64,000 bases of DNA. It comes from Candidatus Solibacter usitatus (GTDB lineage: Bacteria; Acidobacteriota; Terriglobia; Bryobacterales; Bryobacteraceae). The notes under the pieces were generated by a model. The model searched no databases, was not told the DNA's origin, and saw only the letters and a program-made list of their open reading frames with translations. Positions 51,119 to 59,663 of the stretch are shown here, piece after piece. Both the position numbers and the translations under genes were made by a program. The stretch's first letter is position 1, and each line of letters starts with the position of its first letter. The DNA is taken from assembly GCA_016213245.1 (NCBI GenBank), contig JACRBC010000120.1, forward strand, positions 16,819 to 80,818, given 5' to 3'.

Positions 51119-53056
51119 ATGTTTGACCTGTTTCGCAGCCGGGAGAAGTCTGTGCGTTACCTCCTCGGCGCTCTGCTGGGCCTGGTGGCGCTCTCGATGG
51201 TGATCACCCTGGTGCCCGGCTACGGCGGCGGTTGGGGCCGCGGTTCGTCCGACCCTGCCGTGCTGGCCGAAATCGGCGACGAGAGGGTGACCGCCGTGGA
51301 AGTCCGGCAGTTCATGGCGCGCGAAATGAAGGGCAACGCCATCCCCAAGGGCATGGAGTCGGTCTACGTTCCGATGATCGTGCAGCAGATGGTGGCCCAG
51401 CGTGCCGTGGCTTACCAGGCCCGCAGGATGGGCTTCTCCATCACCGACGCGCAACTGGCCGACATCGTCAAGTCGCTGGTCCCCCAACTGTTCGAGGGCG
51501 GCAAGTTCGTGGGCAACGAAGTCTACGCCGCCATGCTGGCCCAGCAGAACATGACGATCACGGAGTTCGAGGGCAACGTCCGGGCCGAGGCGCTCCAGTC
51601 CCGCCTGCAGAGCCTGGCGCTCGAAGGCATCGTGGTCACCCCGGCCGAGGTCGAGGAGGAGTTCCGCCGCCGCAACGAGAAGGTGAAGGTCGCCTACTTC
51701 GGCATCAGCCCCGAACTGTTCAAGAACAAGGTGAGCGCCACGCCGGCTGAAGTCCAGGAGTTCTACACGAAGAACAAGGCCGCCTACCAGGTGCCGGAGA
51801 AGAAGAGCTTCCTGATCTTCCCCATTGAGGAGGCGAAGCTGGCCGCCAACATCCAAATCGCCGACGCGGACCTGCAGCGCGCTTACGCGCAGAATCAGGA
51901 CCGCTTCCGCACCCCGGAGCGCGTCAAGGCCCGCCACATCCTGCTCAAGACGATGGACAAGTCGCCCGTCGAATTGGGCCTGATCCAGAAGAAGGCCGAC
52001 GATCTTCTGAAGCAGATCAAAGGCAGCGGCAACTTTGCCGAACTGGCCAAGAAGAACTCCGAGGACGTCTCCTCCGCCGTCAAGGGCGGCGACCTGGACT
52101 GGATCGTAAAAGGCCAGACCGTGGCCGAATTCGAGCAGTCCGCCTTTTCACTGAAGCCCGGCGAGATCAGCGGGCTGGTCAAGACGCAATACGGTTTCCA
52201 TATCATCCAGGCGCAGGGCCACGAAGCCGCGCACCTGAAGCCCTTCGACGAAGTGAAGGCCGAACTGCGGCAGGAGATGGCCCGCGCGCAGGTCTTCGAC
52301 AAGATGCAGACGCTGGCGGACCAGCTTCGCGCCACGCTGGTCCGCTCGGCCTCCGAGGGCGTGAAACTGGCCGCCGCCAACGGCATCACGCCGGTGAAGG
52401 CGGAAAAGGCGGGCGCCGGCGACCCGGTGCAGGAAGTGGGCGTCAACCAGCAGTTCACCGAGGCGGTTGCCGGCCTGCCGAAGAACGGCGTGACGCCGGT
52501 GGTGCAGATCGGACAGAACAAGCTGGTGGTGGCGCAGGTCACCGAGATCTTCGCCGCCCATCCGGCGGAACTGGCCGATGTCGAGAAGCAGGTCCGGGAG
52601 AATCTCCTGGGCCAGAAGGCGCAGCAGATGGCACAGGACAAGACCAAGGAGGCCACCGCCAAACTGGCCTCGCTGAACGGTGACCTGGCCGGGCTGGCCA
52701 AGCAGTACGGCGCCGAGGTGAAGACCTCCGAATTGGTCAACCGTGAGGGCGCGATCATGGGCCTGGGCTCGGCTTCGACCATCGACCAGGCGTTCTCGAA
52801 GAACGCCGGCGACGTGGTGGGCCCCATCCTTGCCCCGGGCGGCGCGTTCTACTGCAAAGTGGTGGAAAAGGCGCCGGCCGACCTGATCCAGCTTGCCGCT
52901 CAGCGCGAGGCGATGGTGACGCAGATCAAGTCCCGCCGCAGCGCCGAGCGCGTGGAGATGTTCCGTGAAGGCATCGTCAACGAACTGGTGAAGCAGAAGA
53001 AGGTCAAGATCCACGACGACAACATCAAGAAGCTCCTGGCCAGCTACCGCAGCTAG
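51119..53056 (+). CDS. ppiD: PpiD/SurA-like membrane-anchored peptidyl-prolyl isomerase
   Basis: 645 residues. N-terminal membrane helix (YLLGALLGLVALSMVITLVP), then a SurA_N-like helical region (LAEIGDERVTAVEVRQFMAR, MIVQQMVAQRAVAYQARRMG). The parvulin domain lies near residues 270-365 (RVKARHILLKTMDK, AVKGGDLDWIVKGQTVAEFE, GEISGLVKTQYGFHIIQ), followed by a long C-terminal part with a second parvulin-like segment. Folding factor for secreted and outer-membrane proteins at the periplasmic face. DedA follows after 8 bases. Confidence 0.92.
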   Translation: MFDLFRSREKSVRYLLGALLGLVALSMVITLVPGYGGGWGRGSSDPAVLAEIGDERVTAVEVRQFMAREMKGNAIPKGMESVYVPMIVQQMVAQRAVAYQARRMGFSITDAQLADIVKSLVPQLFEGGKFVGNEVYAAMLAQQNMTITEFEGNVRAEALQSRLQSLALEGIVVTPAEVEEEFRRRNEKVKVAYFGISPELFKNKVSATPAEVQEFYTKNKAAYQVPEKKSFLIFPIEEAKLAANIQIADADLQRAYAQNQDRFRTPERVKARHILLKTMDKSPVELGLIQKKADDLLKQIKGSGNFAELAKKNSEDVSSAVKGGDLDWIVKGQTVAEFEQSAFSLKPGEISGLVKTQYGFHIIQAQGHEAAHLKPFDEVKAELRQEMARAQVFDKMQTLADQLRATLVRSASEGVKLAAANGITPVKAEKAGAGDPVQEVGVNQQFTEAVAGLPKNGVTPVVQIGQNKLVVAQVTEIFAAHPAELADVEKQVRENLLGQKAQQMAQDKTKEATAKLASLNGDLAGLAKQYGAEVKTSELVNREGAIMGLGSASTIDQAFSKNAGDVVGPILAPGGAFYCKVVEKAPADLIQLAAQREAMVTQIKSRRSAERVEMFREGIVNELVKQKKVKIHDDNIKKLLASYRS

Positions 53057-53064
53057 GCGCCGGT

Positions 53065-53718
53065 ATGATCGAGCTTCTCAAAGAGTTCATCTACACGCTC
53101 ACCCACCCGGAGCCGCTCATCCGGCTGCTCACCACCGTGTTTACGGGCTGGTGGGGGTATCTGCTGCTGTTCGGGATCGTCTTTTCGGAGACGGGACTGC
53201 TGGTGGGCTTCTTCCTGCCGGGTGACAGCCTGCTATTCACCGTCGGGGTGGTGGCGGGCGCGGGCAAGCTGGACCTGGCGGCCATCATCGTGACGCTGAT
53301 CTGCGCGGCGCTGCTGGGCAACTCGTCGGGCTACTTCCTGGGGAAGTACGTGGGCGTCCGGCTGTTCGACAACCCGGACTCGAAGGTCTTCCGGCGCGAG
53401 CACCTGCGGCGGACGCAGGAGTTCTACGCGAAGCACGGCGGCAAAACGATCATCTACGCGCAGTTCCTGCCCATCATCCGGACCTTCGCGGCGTTCGTCG
53501 CCGGAGTGGCGGGGATGGGCCTGCCGCGCTTCCTGTCGTTCAACGTGTTCGGCAGCGTGGGGTGGGTGACATCGATGACGGTGATGGGCTACATGCTCGG
53601 CGACATCCCGCTGGTGCGGGCGCACTTTGAGAAGGTGATCGTGGCCATCATCGTGATCTCGCTGCTGCCGGTGGCCATGCAGGTTCTGAAGTCGCGCAAG
53701 CCCGTCCCTACAGCCTGA
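53065..53718 (+). CDS. DedA-family membrane protein
   Basis: 217 residues. PF09335 motifs: ETGLLVGFFLPGDSLLFTVG near the N-terminus, then NSSGYFLGKYVGVRLF, FYAKHGGKTIIYAQFLPIIR, TFAAFVAGVAGMGLPRFLSF and NVFGSVGWVTSMTVMGYMLG. These proteins are implicated in recycling undecaprenyl phosphate or other lipid carriers across the inner membrane. Probably one transcription unit with ppiD. Its 3' end overlaps the convergent TonB receptor gene by 11 bases. Confidence 0.94.
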   Translation: MIELLKEFIYTLTHPEPLIRLLTTVFTGWWGYLLLFGIVFSETGLLVGFFLPGDSLLFTVGVVAGAGKLDLAAIIVTLICAALLGNSSGYFLGKYVGVRLFDNPDSKVFRREHLRRTQEFYAKHGGKTIIYAQFLPIIRTFAAFVAGVAGMGLPRFLSFNVFGSVGWVTSMTVMGYMLGDIPLVRAHFEKVIVAIIVISLLPVAMQVLKSRKPVPTA

Positions 53719-56344
53719 ACTTCCACTTGATGGTCAGCGCGCGGCCCAGGGCGTCGATGCCCCATCCGACGCCGCGGTAGGAGCGGTCCGTGACGTTGCT
53801 GAGCTCCGCCATCAGGTCGGATCGCTTCGACACGGGAAGCCCGCCACGAAGGCCGAAGACGGCGTAGCCGGGGATGGAGGCGAACAGGGGCGCCGCATCG
53901 GCGGCGCCGAGGACGCGGTTTTGCACGCGGGCGAGCGTCTCACCGGTGGGAAGCAGGACGCCGTTGGCCACCAGGCCGCGCACGCGGGCGCCATTGTTGA
54001 AGAAAGAGGCGATATTGGCCCGTGAGCGGGCCGCGCCCGTGCGGCGGTCAGAGAGCGCCAGCGAGGAGAGGCGGGATTGCCTGTCCGCGGCGCTCGAGTA
54101 CGCTTCCAGCCAGAAGCGCCGGGAGGCCGGCGACCAGAGCAGGCCGGCGTTCAGATTGGGGGCGGGAATGCCGGGCTCGATGTCGGGCGGCAGGCCCGTG
54201 CGGCTGTCGCGCGCCTCCACCCAGGTCAGGTTCTGGCTGAAGCTGATCGATCGGGTGAGGCTGAGCTTCAGCGACTGCTCCAGGCCGCGCAGCGTAGCGC
54301 CGCCGTAGTTGGCCCGCACCAGGACGGGGTTGGCGGCGGCGGGCACGTAGACGGCGCCGGTGGGCAACTGGCGCGAGATCACCTGGTCGCCCAGCGGTTG
54401 GCCCACCGCGCCCCGCGGCAGGATGAGGGTCTGGGAGACGATCGAGTTGCCCATGCGCAGCCAGAAGCCCGTGAAGTCGGCGCGCAGGCGCGAGGTTTTG
54501 AGGGTAAAGCCGGCGTCGACGTTGTCGCTGGTTTCAGGCCGCAGCCTCTCCACGGCGGTTCCGGTGGAGACGGCGCGGTCATCGGCGCGGTCGCCGACCT
54601 GCGCACGGCGGCCGCCGAGGCTGGAGTAGCTGCTCTCGTAGTTGCCGTTGCCCTGGATGCCGAGCGTGCCCAGGTCGGTGACGTTGGGGGCACGGAAGCC
54701 GCGGCTGTACTGGCCGTGGATCCAGAGCCCGGAGGCGGCGCGCACGGTGACCCCGGCGCGGCCGGAGAGGGCGTTGGCGCTGAGCGAATCGTTGGGCCAG
54801 AGCGGGCCTCCGTTCACCAGCGGGCTCATGCTGGAGCGGGACTGGTATGAAGCCCCGCCGAAGCGCAAGGCCGAGGTGAGCCGGAGCCGGCGTGCCCGCT
54901 CTGGTTCCCAGACGTCTTGGACGAAGAGGCCGTAGTTCAGGTAGCGGGCGCCGTTGGGGATGCGGGGACGAGTGAGAGTTGTTACACCGGTCACGGGGCT
55001 GACGCTGAAGGCCGGCGCGACCATGCGCTCGTGGTAGCCCTCCAAACCGGTGAGCAGGGAGTGGGCGCCGGCGCGGCGCGAGGCCTGGCCCTGGAGGCCC
55101 CAGACCTTGGCGCGCTCGTACTGGTGGGTGATGGCGCCGGCCGGGTTGCCCTGGCCGCCCTGGTTGACGCGCTCCTCGCGCTGGGTGTTGTAGCTGAGGT
55201 TCAGCGAGGCCTCCTCAAACGGGCCGGCGCGAAAGCGCTGGAAGCGCAGGTAGCCGAAGTCCAGCATCAGGTTGCGAAGGTCGGCGATATTGTTGCCGTC
55301 GCCGCCCAGGAGCTGATCGTAGCGGCGGGCGCCGTCCTGCTGGCCGCGCTCGTAGTGAACGATCAGATGGCTGAGCGGCGTGAGTTGGATTTGTGAGTGG
55401 AGGCTGCCGCCGTACTGCGTGAAGGCGGTGTCGGGGAGCCGCTCGCCCAAGATGGTGGAGGACAAGCCAAGGAAGCGGGTGACGGCGGCATGCGAGTCCA
55501 CGCCGCCGCCGGTGCGGGCCGTGTTGACGCGCCGCGACGCCAGCGCGGCCAGCAGGGCGAAGCGCGCGGTGCTGTAGGACGCCTGCGTCTGTGCGCCGAA
55601 GGAGTTGGACGCCGATTCGTAGAACGTCCCGGCTTCGGCGGCGAAGCGCCGGCCGGAGGAGGCGAACTCGGGCGCGCGGGAGAGCAGGTTGACGGCGCCG
55701 CCGAGAGAGTCCGACCCGTAACGGGCGCTGTCGGGCCCGCGCAGCATCTCGACCGTTTCGAGCAGTGCCGGGTCGACGAGGTTCTGGAAGGTGCTGACGC
55801 CTCCGCGCTGGGCCGAGGTGGAGTAGCGGATGCCGTCGCGGTAGACGCTGACGGCCTTGCCGGTCAGGCCGCGGACGAAGAAGGAGCCCATGGCCGGCGA
55901 GGTGCGCTGCTCACTCACGCCGGCCTCACCGGCGGCGGCCTGGGTAAGCGACAGCGTGGCGCGCTCCTCCAGCACGCCGCGCGGGATGACGTTGACGCGG
56001 CGCGCGGACTCCTCGGTGGCCAGCACCTCGCCCGGTTCGGCGCTGACGGTCATCTCGGATCGCACCGGGCTGACCGAGAGGCGGAGGAGCAGTTCCAGGG
56101 GCTGCCCGGAAGAGACGTGAACGGGCTGCGCCCAGGTTGCGAAGCCGGCCTTCTCGGCCCGCAAGAGGTAGGAGCCGGGGGGCAGGGTGTCGATGGTGAA
56201 GCGGCCGTCGGGGCCGGAGGTGACGGCGGCAGACTGGACCAGCGCGGCGGTGCGGATGGAGATGCGGGCGTCCGGCACAGCGGCGCCGGCGGGATCGATC
56301 ACGCGGCCTGAGACGAGGGCCGCAAGAGCCAGGAGCAGCATCAT
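53708..56344 (-). CDS. TonB-dependent receptor with N-terminal carboxypeptidase-regulatory-like domain
   Basis: 878 residues from an ATG pair (56344/56341), with GGAG 11 bases upstream. Short leader MMLLLALAALVS. Residues 10-90 are a CarboxypepD_reg-like domain (GRVIDPAGAAVPDARISIRT, DGRFTIDTLPPGSYLLRAEK). Plug residues about 110-250 (FFVRGLTGKAVSVYRDGIRY, PALLETVEMLRGPDSARYGS, DSLGGAVNLLSRAP), then a barrel ending KWKFRL. The complete plug with YGS-SLGGAVN resembles siderophore/heme/vitamin receptors (CirA/HemR type) more than the Oar-like one at 34.6 kb. Substrate unknown. Confidence 0.92.
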   Translation of the reverse strand: MMLLLALAALVSGRVIDPAGAAVPDARISIRTAALVQSAAVTSGPDGRFTIDTLPPGSYLLRAEKAGFATWAQPVHVSSGQPLELLLRLSVSPVRSEMTVSAEPGEVLATEESARRVNVIPRGVLEERATLSLTQAAAGEAGVSEQRTSPAMGSFFVRGLTGKAVSVYRDGIRYSTSAQRGGVSTFQNLVDPALLETVEMLRGPDSARYGSDSLGGAVNLLSRAPEFASSGRRFAAEAGTFYESASNSFGAQTQASYSTARFALLAALASRRVNTARTGGGVDSHAAVTRFLGLSSTILGERLPDTAFTQYGGSLHSQIQLTPLSHLIVHYERGQQDGARRYDQLLGGDGNNIADLRNLMLDFGYLRFQRFRAGPFEEASLNLSYNTQREERVNQGGQGNPAGAITHQYERAKVWGLQGQASRRAGAHSLLTGLEGYHERMVAPAFSVSPVTGVTTLTRPRIPNGARYLNYGLFVQDVWEPERARRLRLTSALRFGGASYQSRSSMSPLVNGGPLWPNDSLSANALSGRAGVTVRAASGLWIHGQYSRGFRAPNVTDLGTLGIQGNGNYESSYSSLGGRRAQVGDRADDRAVSTGTAVERLRPETSDNVDAGFTLKTSRLRADFTGFWLRMGNSIVSQTLILPRGAVGQPLGDQVISRQLPTGAVYVPAAANPVLVRANYGGATLRGLEQSLKLSLTRSISFSQNLTWVEARDSRTGLPPDIEPGIPAPNLNAGLLWSPASRRFWLEAYSSAADRQSRLSSLALSDRRTGAARSRANIASFFNNGARVRGLVANGVLLPTGETLARVQNRVLGAADAAPLFASIPGYAVFGLRGGLPVSKRSDLMAELSNVTDRSYRGVGWGIDALGRALTIKWKFRL

Positions 56345-56416
56345 CGGAGGAAACTCCAGGGTACAGGGTTTGAGCCCGGGCGCGCCGGCGGGTACACTGG
56401 CGGACGGAGAGCAATC

Positions 56417-57706
56417 ATGGCACATCAACGCGGCGTACCCGGCGCGCATCCCTCGACGGCGGTTCTGACGCGGGGCTTCGACCCGCGCCTGTCGGTGGGC
56501 TCGGCGCGGCCGGCGGTCTTTCGCAGTTCGACCTACGTCTTCGCCACCCCGGAGGCGGCGGAGCGCGCGTTCAACCTCGTATCCGGCCGGGCGCAGGCCG
56601 AGCCGGGCGAGGTTCCGGACCTGATCTATTCACGCTTCAACCATCCCAACGCGGAGATCCTGGAGGACCAGATCATCCCGCTGGAGGAGGGCTCGGATTG
56701 GGCCATCGTCTTCAATTCGGGCATGGCGGCCATCATGACCTCGCTCATGGCGGTGCTGCGCCCGGGGGACGCCTTTGTGTACACAGTGCCGCTCTATGGC
56801 GGGACTCAGAACCTGATCCACGAACTGCTGGAGCCGCTGGGCATCCGCTGCCGGGCGGTGGTGGCGGGCCACAGCGCGGAACTGGATGAGGCGATCCGGA
56901 CTACGCCGGATCTGAAGGTGGTACTGATCGAGACACCGGCCAACCCCACGATGGTGATGACCGACATCAAGCGCGCGGCACTGACGGCCTCGCATCTGGA
57001 TCCCAAGCCGGTGGTGATGGTGGACAACACCTTCCTGGGGCCGACGTTCCAGCACCCGATGATCCTTGGCGCGGACATGGTGATCTACTCGGCCACCAAG
57101 TACCTGGGCGGATTCTCTGACCTGCTGGCCGGCGTGGCGCTGGGGCTCGACGGCGAGCTGAACAAGAAGATCCGGGCGCGGCGCGGGCTGTTCGGCAACA
57201 TCCTGCAACCGGACGAGTGCTGGATTCTGGACGGACGCCTGCCCACCGTTTCATTGCGCATGAACCGGCAGAGCAAGAACGCGCAGCGGATCGCCGAGAG
57301 CCTGGTGCACCGGGCCGAAGTGCGCAAGGTCTACTACCCGACGCTGTTCGACGATCCGGAGCAGATCCGCGTGCGGTTGTCCCAGTGCGACTATCCGGGC
57401 GCCATGATCGCGCTGGACCTGCACGGCGGCAAGCCGGCGGCGTTCGAGTTTCTGCGGCACCTCAAGCTGGCGCACAACGCTGTATCGCTGGGCGGCATGG
57501 AGACGCTGGTGTGCCACCCGGGCAGCACGACGCATTCGGGGTGCAGTTTGGAAGAACGGCAGATCGCCGGGATCACCGACGGCCTGGTGCGCATCTCGGT
57601 GGGCGTGGAAGACTGGCGCGACCTGCTACGGGACTTCGACCACGCGCTGGCGATGACGGCCAAAGTGATCGAGGCGGGGATTACCGGAAAAACAGACGCC
57701 AAGTGA
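56417..57706 (+). CDS. Cystathionine gamma-synthase/methionine gamma-lyase family PLP enzyme
   Basis: 429 residues with GGAGAG before the ATG and a TACACT further upstream. Fold-type I PLP enzyme of the Cys/Met metabolism group: FRSSTYVFATPEAAERAFN, YSRFNHPNAEILEDQI, NSGMAAIMTSLMAVLRPGD, IETPANPTMVMTDI, DNTFLGPTFQHP, and the cofactor Lys in MVIYSATKYLGGFSD. C-terminal GGMETLVCHPGSTTHSGCS and RISVGVEDWRDLLRDFD are conserved. Its activity could be gamma-synthase, gamma-lyase or sulfhydrylase. The 3' end overlaps the convergent CPBP gene by 26 bases. Confidence 0.92.
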   Translation: MAHQRGVPGAHPSTAVLTRGFDPRLSVGSARPAVFRSSTYVFATPEAAERAFNLVSGRAQAEPGEVPDLIYSRFNHPNAEILEDQIIPLEEGSDWAIVFNSGMAAIMTSLMAVLRPGDAFVYTVPLYGGTQNLIHELLEPLGIRCRAVVAGHSAELDEAIRTTPDLKVVLIETPANPTMVMTDIKRAALTASHLDPKPVVMVDNTFLGPTFQHPMILGADMVIYSATKYLGGFSDLLAGVALGLDGELNKKIRARRGLFGNILQPDECWILDGRLPTVSLRMNRQSKNAQRIAESLVHRAEVRKVYYPTLFDDPEQIRVRLSQCDYPGAMIALDLHGGKPAAFEFLRHLKLAHNAVSLGGMETLVCHPGSTTHSGCSLEERQIAGITDGLVRISVGVEDWRDLLRDFDHALAMTAKVIEAGITGKTDAK

Positions 57707-58568
57707 CGACGGTGAGGGCGTGGGTGACCATGGCCGCCCGGATGCCGCCGCCGCGGCGGCAGGCCATCCCGTAGAAGACGCCGGCCACGCCGGCCACGAT
57801 GGCGAAGCGCCAGTTGGGGAACTGCCGGAAGCCGAGGTGCGCCAATCCGAACAGGACGGAGGCGCCGGCGATGCCGATCCAGCGCTGGAGCAGGCCGCGA
57901 AAGAAGAACTCCTCGCTCAGGGCGACCACCCAGAGGATGCCGATGAAGGTAGCGGCGGCGCGCAGCAGCGTCTCCCGCCAGTTCCATGGCGGCCAGGCGG
58001 GCTGGGCGAAGCCGGTGAGCCAGGCGAGCGCGAAGACGGCGGGCAGGAGGGCGGCATACCAGACGGCGCCGACGCGCCACTCGCGCGCGTCCGGCCAGAA
58101 ACCGAAGTGGACGCCCTCCGGATTCCGCTCGCGGAGCAGCGTGACGACGCCGGTTCTGATCCAGAGCAACTGGCCGAGGAAGTCGAGCCGGACATCCGGC
58201 ACGGGAGGGTCATAGATGAAGGGGAAGACTTTGAAGATGAGGGGGGCGGCCATGAGGGCCACATAGAGGGCGTCGCTCCAGCGCTGGCGGGGCCAGAGCG
58301 CGTACCACCAGGCGGCTATGGCCGAGGCGGCCAGGATTGCCAGCATACTTGCGGGGGCGAAGACGCCGCAGGGCAGGGCGTAGAGCAAGTAGGGGAGAGG
58401 GGCGAACAGGACGAGGTGGGCGGGAGTCCAAAGCGCCCGGAGGCGTTCAGATGCCATGGAGAGGTAGGCACCCGCTTCGAGCAGGGCGGCTGCAGCCGCC
58501 CAGCCGAGCAGGCCCGGGCTATTCTCGAAAGCAGTCGGGAGCCACATCTTCGCAGACGTCCACACCAT
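57681..58568 (-). CDS. CPBP-family intramembrane metalloprotease
   Basis: 295 residues from ATG 58568 (ATG 58547 is possible; the longer frame from 58709 runs through the repeat element). Eight or so membrane segments. Signature motifs: EExxxR in ALSEEFFFRGLLQRW, FxxxH in VLFGLAHLGF and a late His in MVTHALTVV, the CAAX-protease/bacteriocin-processing (PF02517) set. Homologues mature prenylated proteins, process bacteriocins or act as anti-sigma proteases; the target here is unknown. Confidence 0.86.
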   Translation of the reverse strand: MVWTSAKMWLPTAFENSPGLLGWAAAAALLEAGAYLSMASERLRALWTPAHLVLFAPLPYLLYALPCGVFAPASMLAILAASAIAAWWYALWPRQRWSDALYVALMAAPLIFKVFPFIYDPPVPDVRLDFLGQLLWIRTGVVTLLRERNPEGVHFGFWPDAREWRVGAVWYAALLPAVFALAWLTGFAQPAWPPWNWRETLLRAAATFIGILWVVALSEEFFFRGLLQRWIGIAGASVLFGLAHLGFRQFPNWRFAIVAGVAGVFYGMACRRGGGIRAAMVTHALTVVTWRLFFR

Positions 58569-58578
58569 CCTATCAAGG

Positions 58579-58796
58579 GGGACAGCCTGACCTGTCCCTA
58601 CGGCGGTTTCCTGGCAAGTTCCTGGAAAAGAAGGCGGAAACTGGCGCTCCCCCGGTTCTCCCACTTCACGCTGCCGCCCGGGCGGGCAACGCTGGCCCTT
58701 TGTTTTCAAGCAGCCACTCGTATCCGCCCGCCCGCCGCAGCATCGTTTTGCGCCAGAATAGCAGCGAGATAGCGGTGGGACGGGTCAGGCTGTCCC
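58579..58796. repeat. REPIN-like element: two inverted copies of a GGGAC...GTCCC palindrome
   Basis: 58579-58598 reads GGGACAGCCTGACCTGTCCC, and 58777-58796 reads GGGACGGGTCAGGCTGTCCC, which is its reverse complement with one mismatch. Each unit is itself a partial palindrome. They bracket about 180 bases between the CPBP and nitrilase genes, which hold no gene. The right half (58696-58796) is shared with 32929-33019. This is the organisation of a REP doublet or small non-autonomous element; no RAYT transposase is in the window. Confidence 0.65.
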
Positions 58797-58811
58797 GGGA
58801 AGAGGTAGGTG

Positions 58812-59663
58812 ATGCCGGTATTGCAGGTGTCGTGCGTACAGATGCAGTGGGCGCGGCCGATGGAGGAGAACCTGGCCAGGACGCTGGACCATGTCAAAGC
58901 GGCAGCGGCGTGCGGCAGCAGGGTGGTGCTGTTCCCCGAGGCGAACCTGACCAGCTACTACTTCCCGCTGGTGGCCCAACTGGAACCGGCACTGGTACAA
59001 GCGGCATTGGATGCCACCTGCCGGACGGCGCAGGAGAGCAACATCTGGGTAATCGCCGGGACGATCCGGAAGACTCACGACCGCCATCTGAACCTGGCGC
59101 ACGTGATCTCGCCGGACGGCACCATCGTCCACGAGTACGCCAAGGTCCACATGGCCGGGCGGGACGAGCAGCGCTACTGCCGCGGGGGCGACAAGCTGTC
59201 GCTGTTCGAGATCGACGGCGTGCCGTGCACCCTGGTGATCTGCCGCGACGGGCGGCACCCGGAGTTGTATCGGCTGCCGGCGATGGCCGGCGCGCAGGTG
59301 CTGTTCCACCCGTCGTGCAGCTCGGACGAGATCGAGGCGGTGTGCTGGAAGCGGACGTCGGGGCGGGCGCAGCAGCCGGTGGGACCGAACTCGAAGATGT
59401 TCCACTGCGTGGCCAACACGGTGGGGCAGTCACCGGACGGCAAGCAGACTTCGAGCGGCGCCTCGTTCATCCGCGAGCCCAACGGCATCCCGCTGGCTGA
59501 GGCGGGCTTCTATCGGGAGGAGATGATCACCTCGGTGCTGGACCTGGCGAGGGCGGACCGGTCCTACGTTCTGGACAGCCTGAGCAACCCGCCGTTTCTG
59601 CGCGAGCACTGGGCGCGGATGGTGGACGAGGTGAAGCGCCGGGCGTCGCTACCGCCGGAATAG
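58812..59663 (+). CDS. Carbon-nitrogen hydrolase (nitrilase superfamily)
   Basis: 283 residues (ATG 58812 with GAAGAGG upstream; GTG 58809 also possible). Glu-Lys-Cys triad visible: Glu43 in VVLFPEANLT, Lys111 in YAKVHMAG and Cys144 in LVICRDGRHPE. The Cys motif CRDGRHPE differs from the C-D-x-R-F-PE of classical aliphatic amidases only slightly. The family hydrolyses nitriles, amides or N-carbamoyl compounds; substrate unknown. The 3' end overlaps the convergent ankyrin gene by 15 bases. It begins just after the REPIN-like element. Confidence 0.9.
   Translation: MPVLQVSCVQMQWARPMEENLARTLDHVKAAAACGSRVVLFPEANLTSYYFPLVAQLEPALVQAALDATCRTAQESNIWVIAGTIRKTHDRHLNLAHVISPDGTIVHEYAKVHMAGRDEQRYCRGGDKLSLFEIDGVPCTLVICRDGRHPELYRLPAMAGAQVLFHPSCSSDEIEAVCWKRTSGRAQQPVGPNSKMFHCVANTVGQSPDGKQTSSGASFIREPNGIPLAEAGFYREEMITSVLDLARADRSYVLDSLSNPPFLREHWARMVDEVKRRASLPPE

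Noticed and set aside
48000-54000. Chromosome origin suggested by the skew change
   Set aside because: No dnaA, parAB or clustered DnaA boxes seen; the skew was judged from a few hand-counted lines only.
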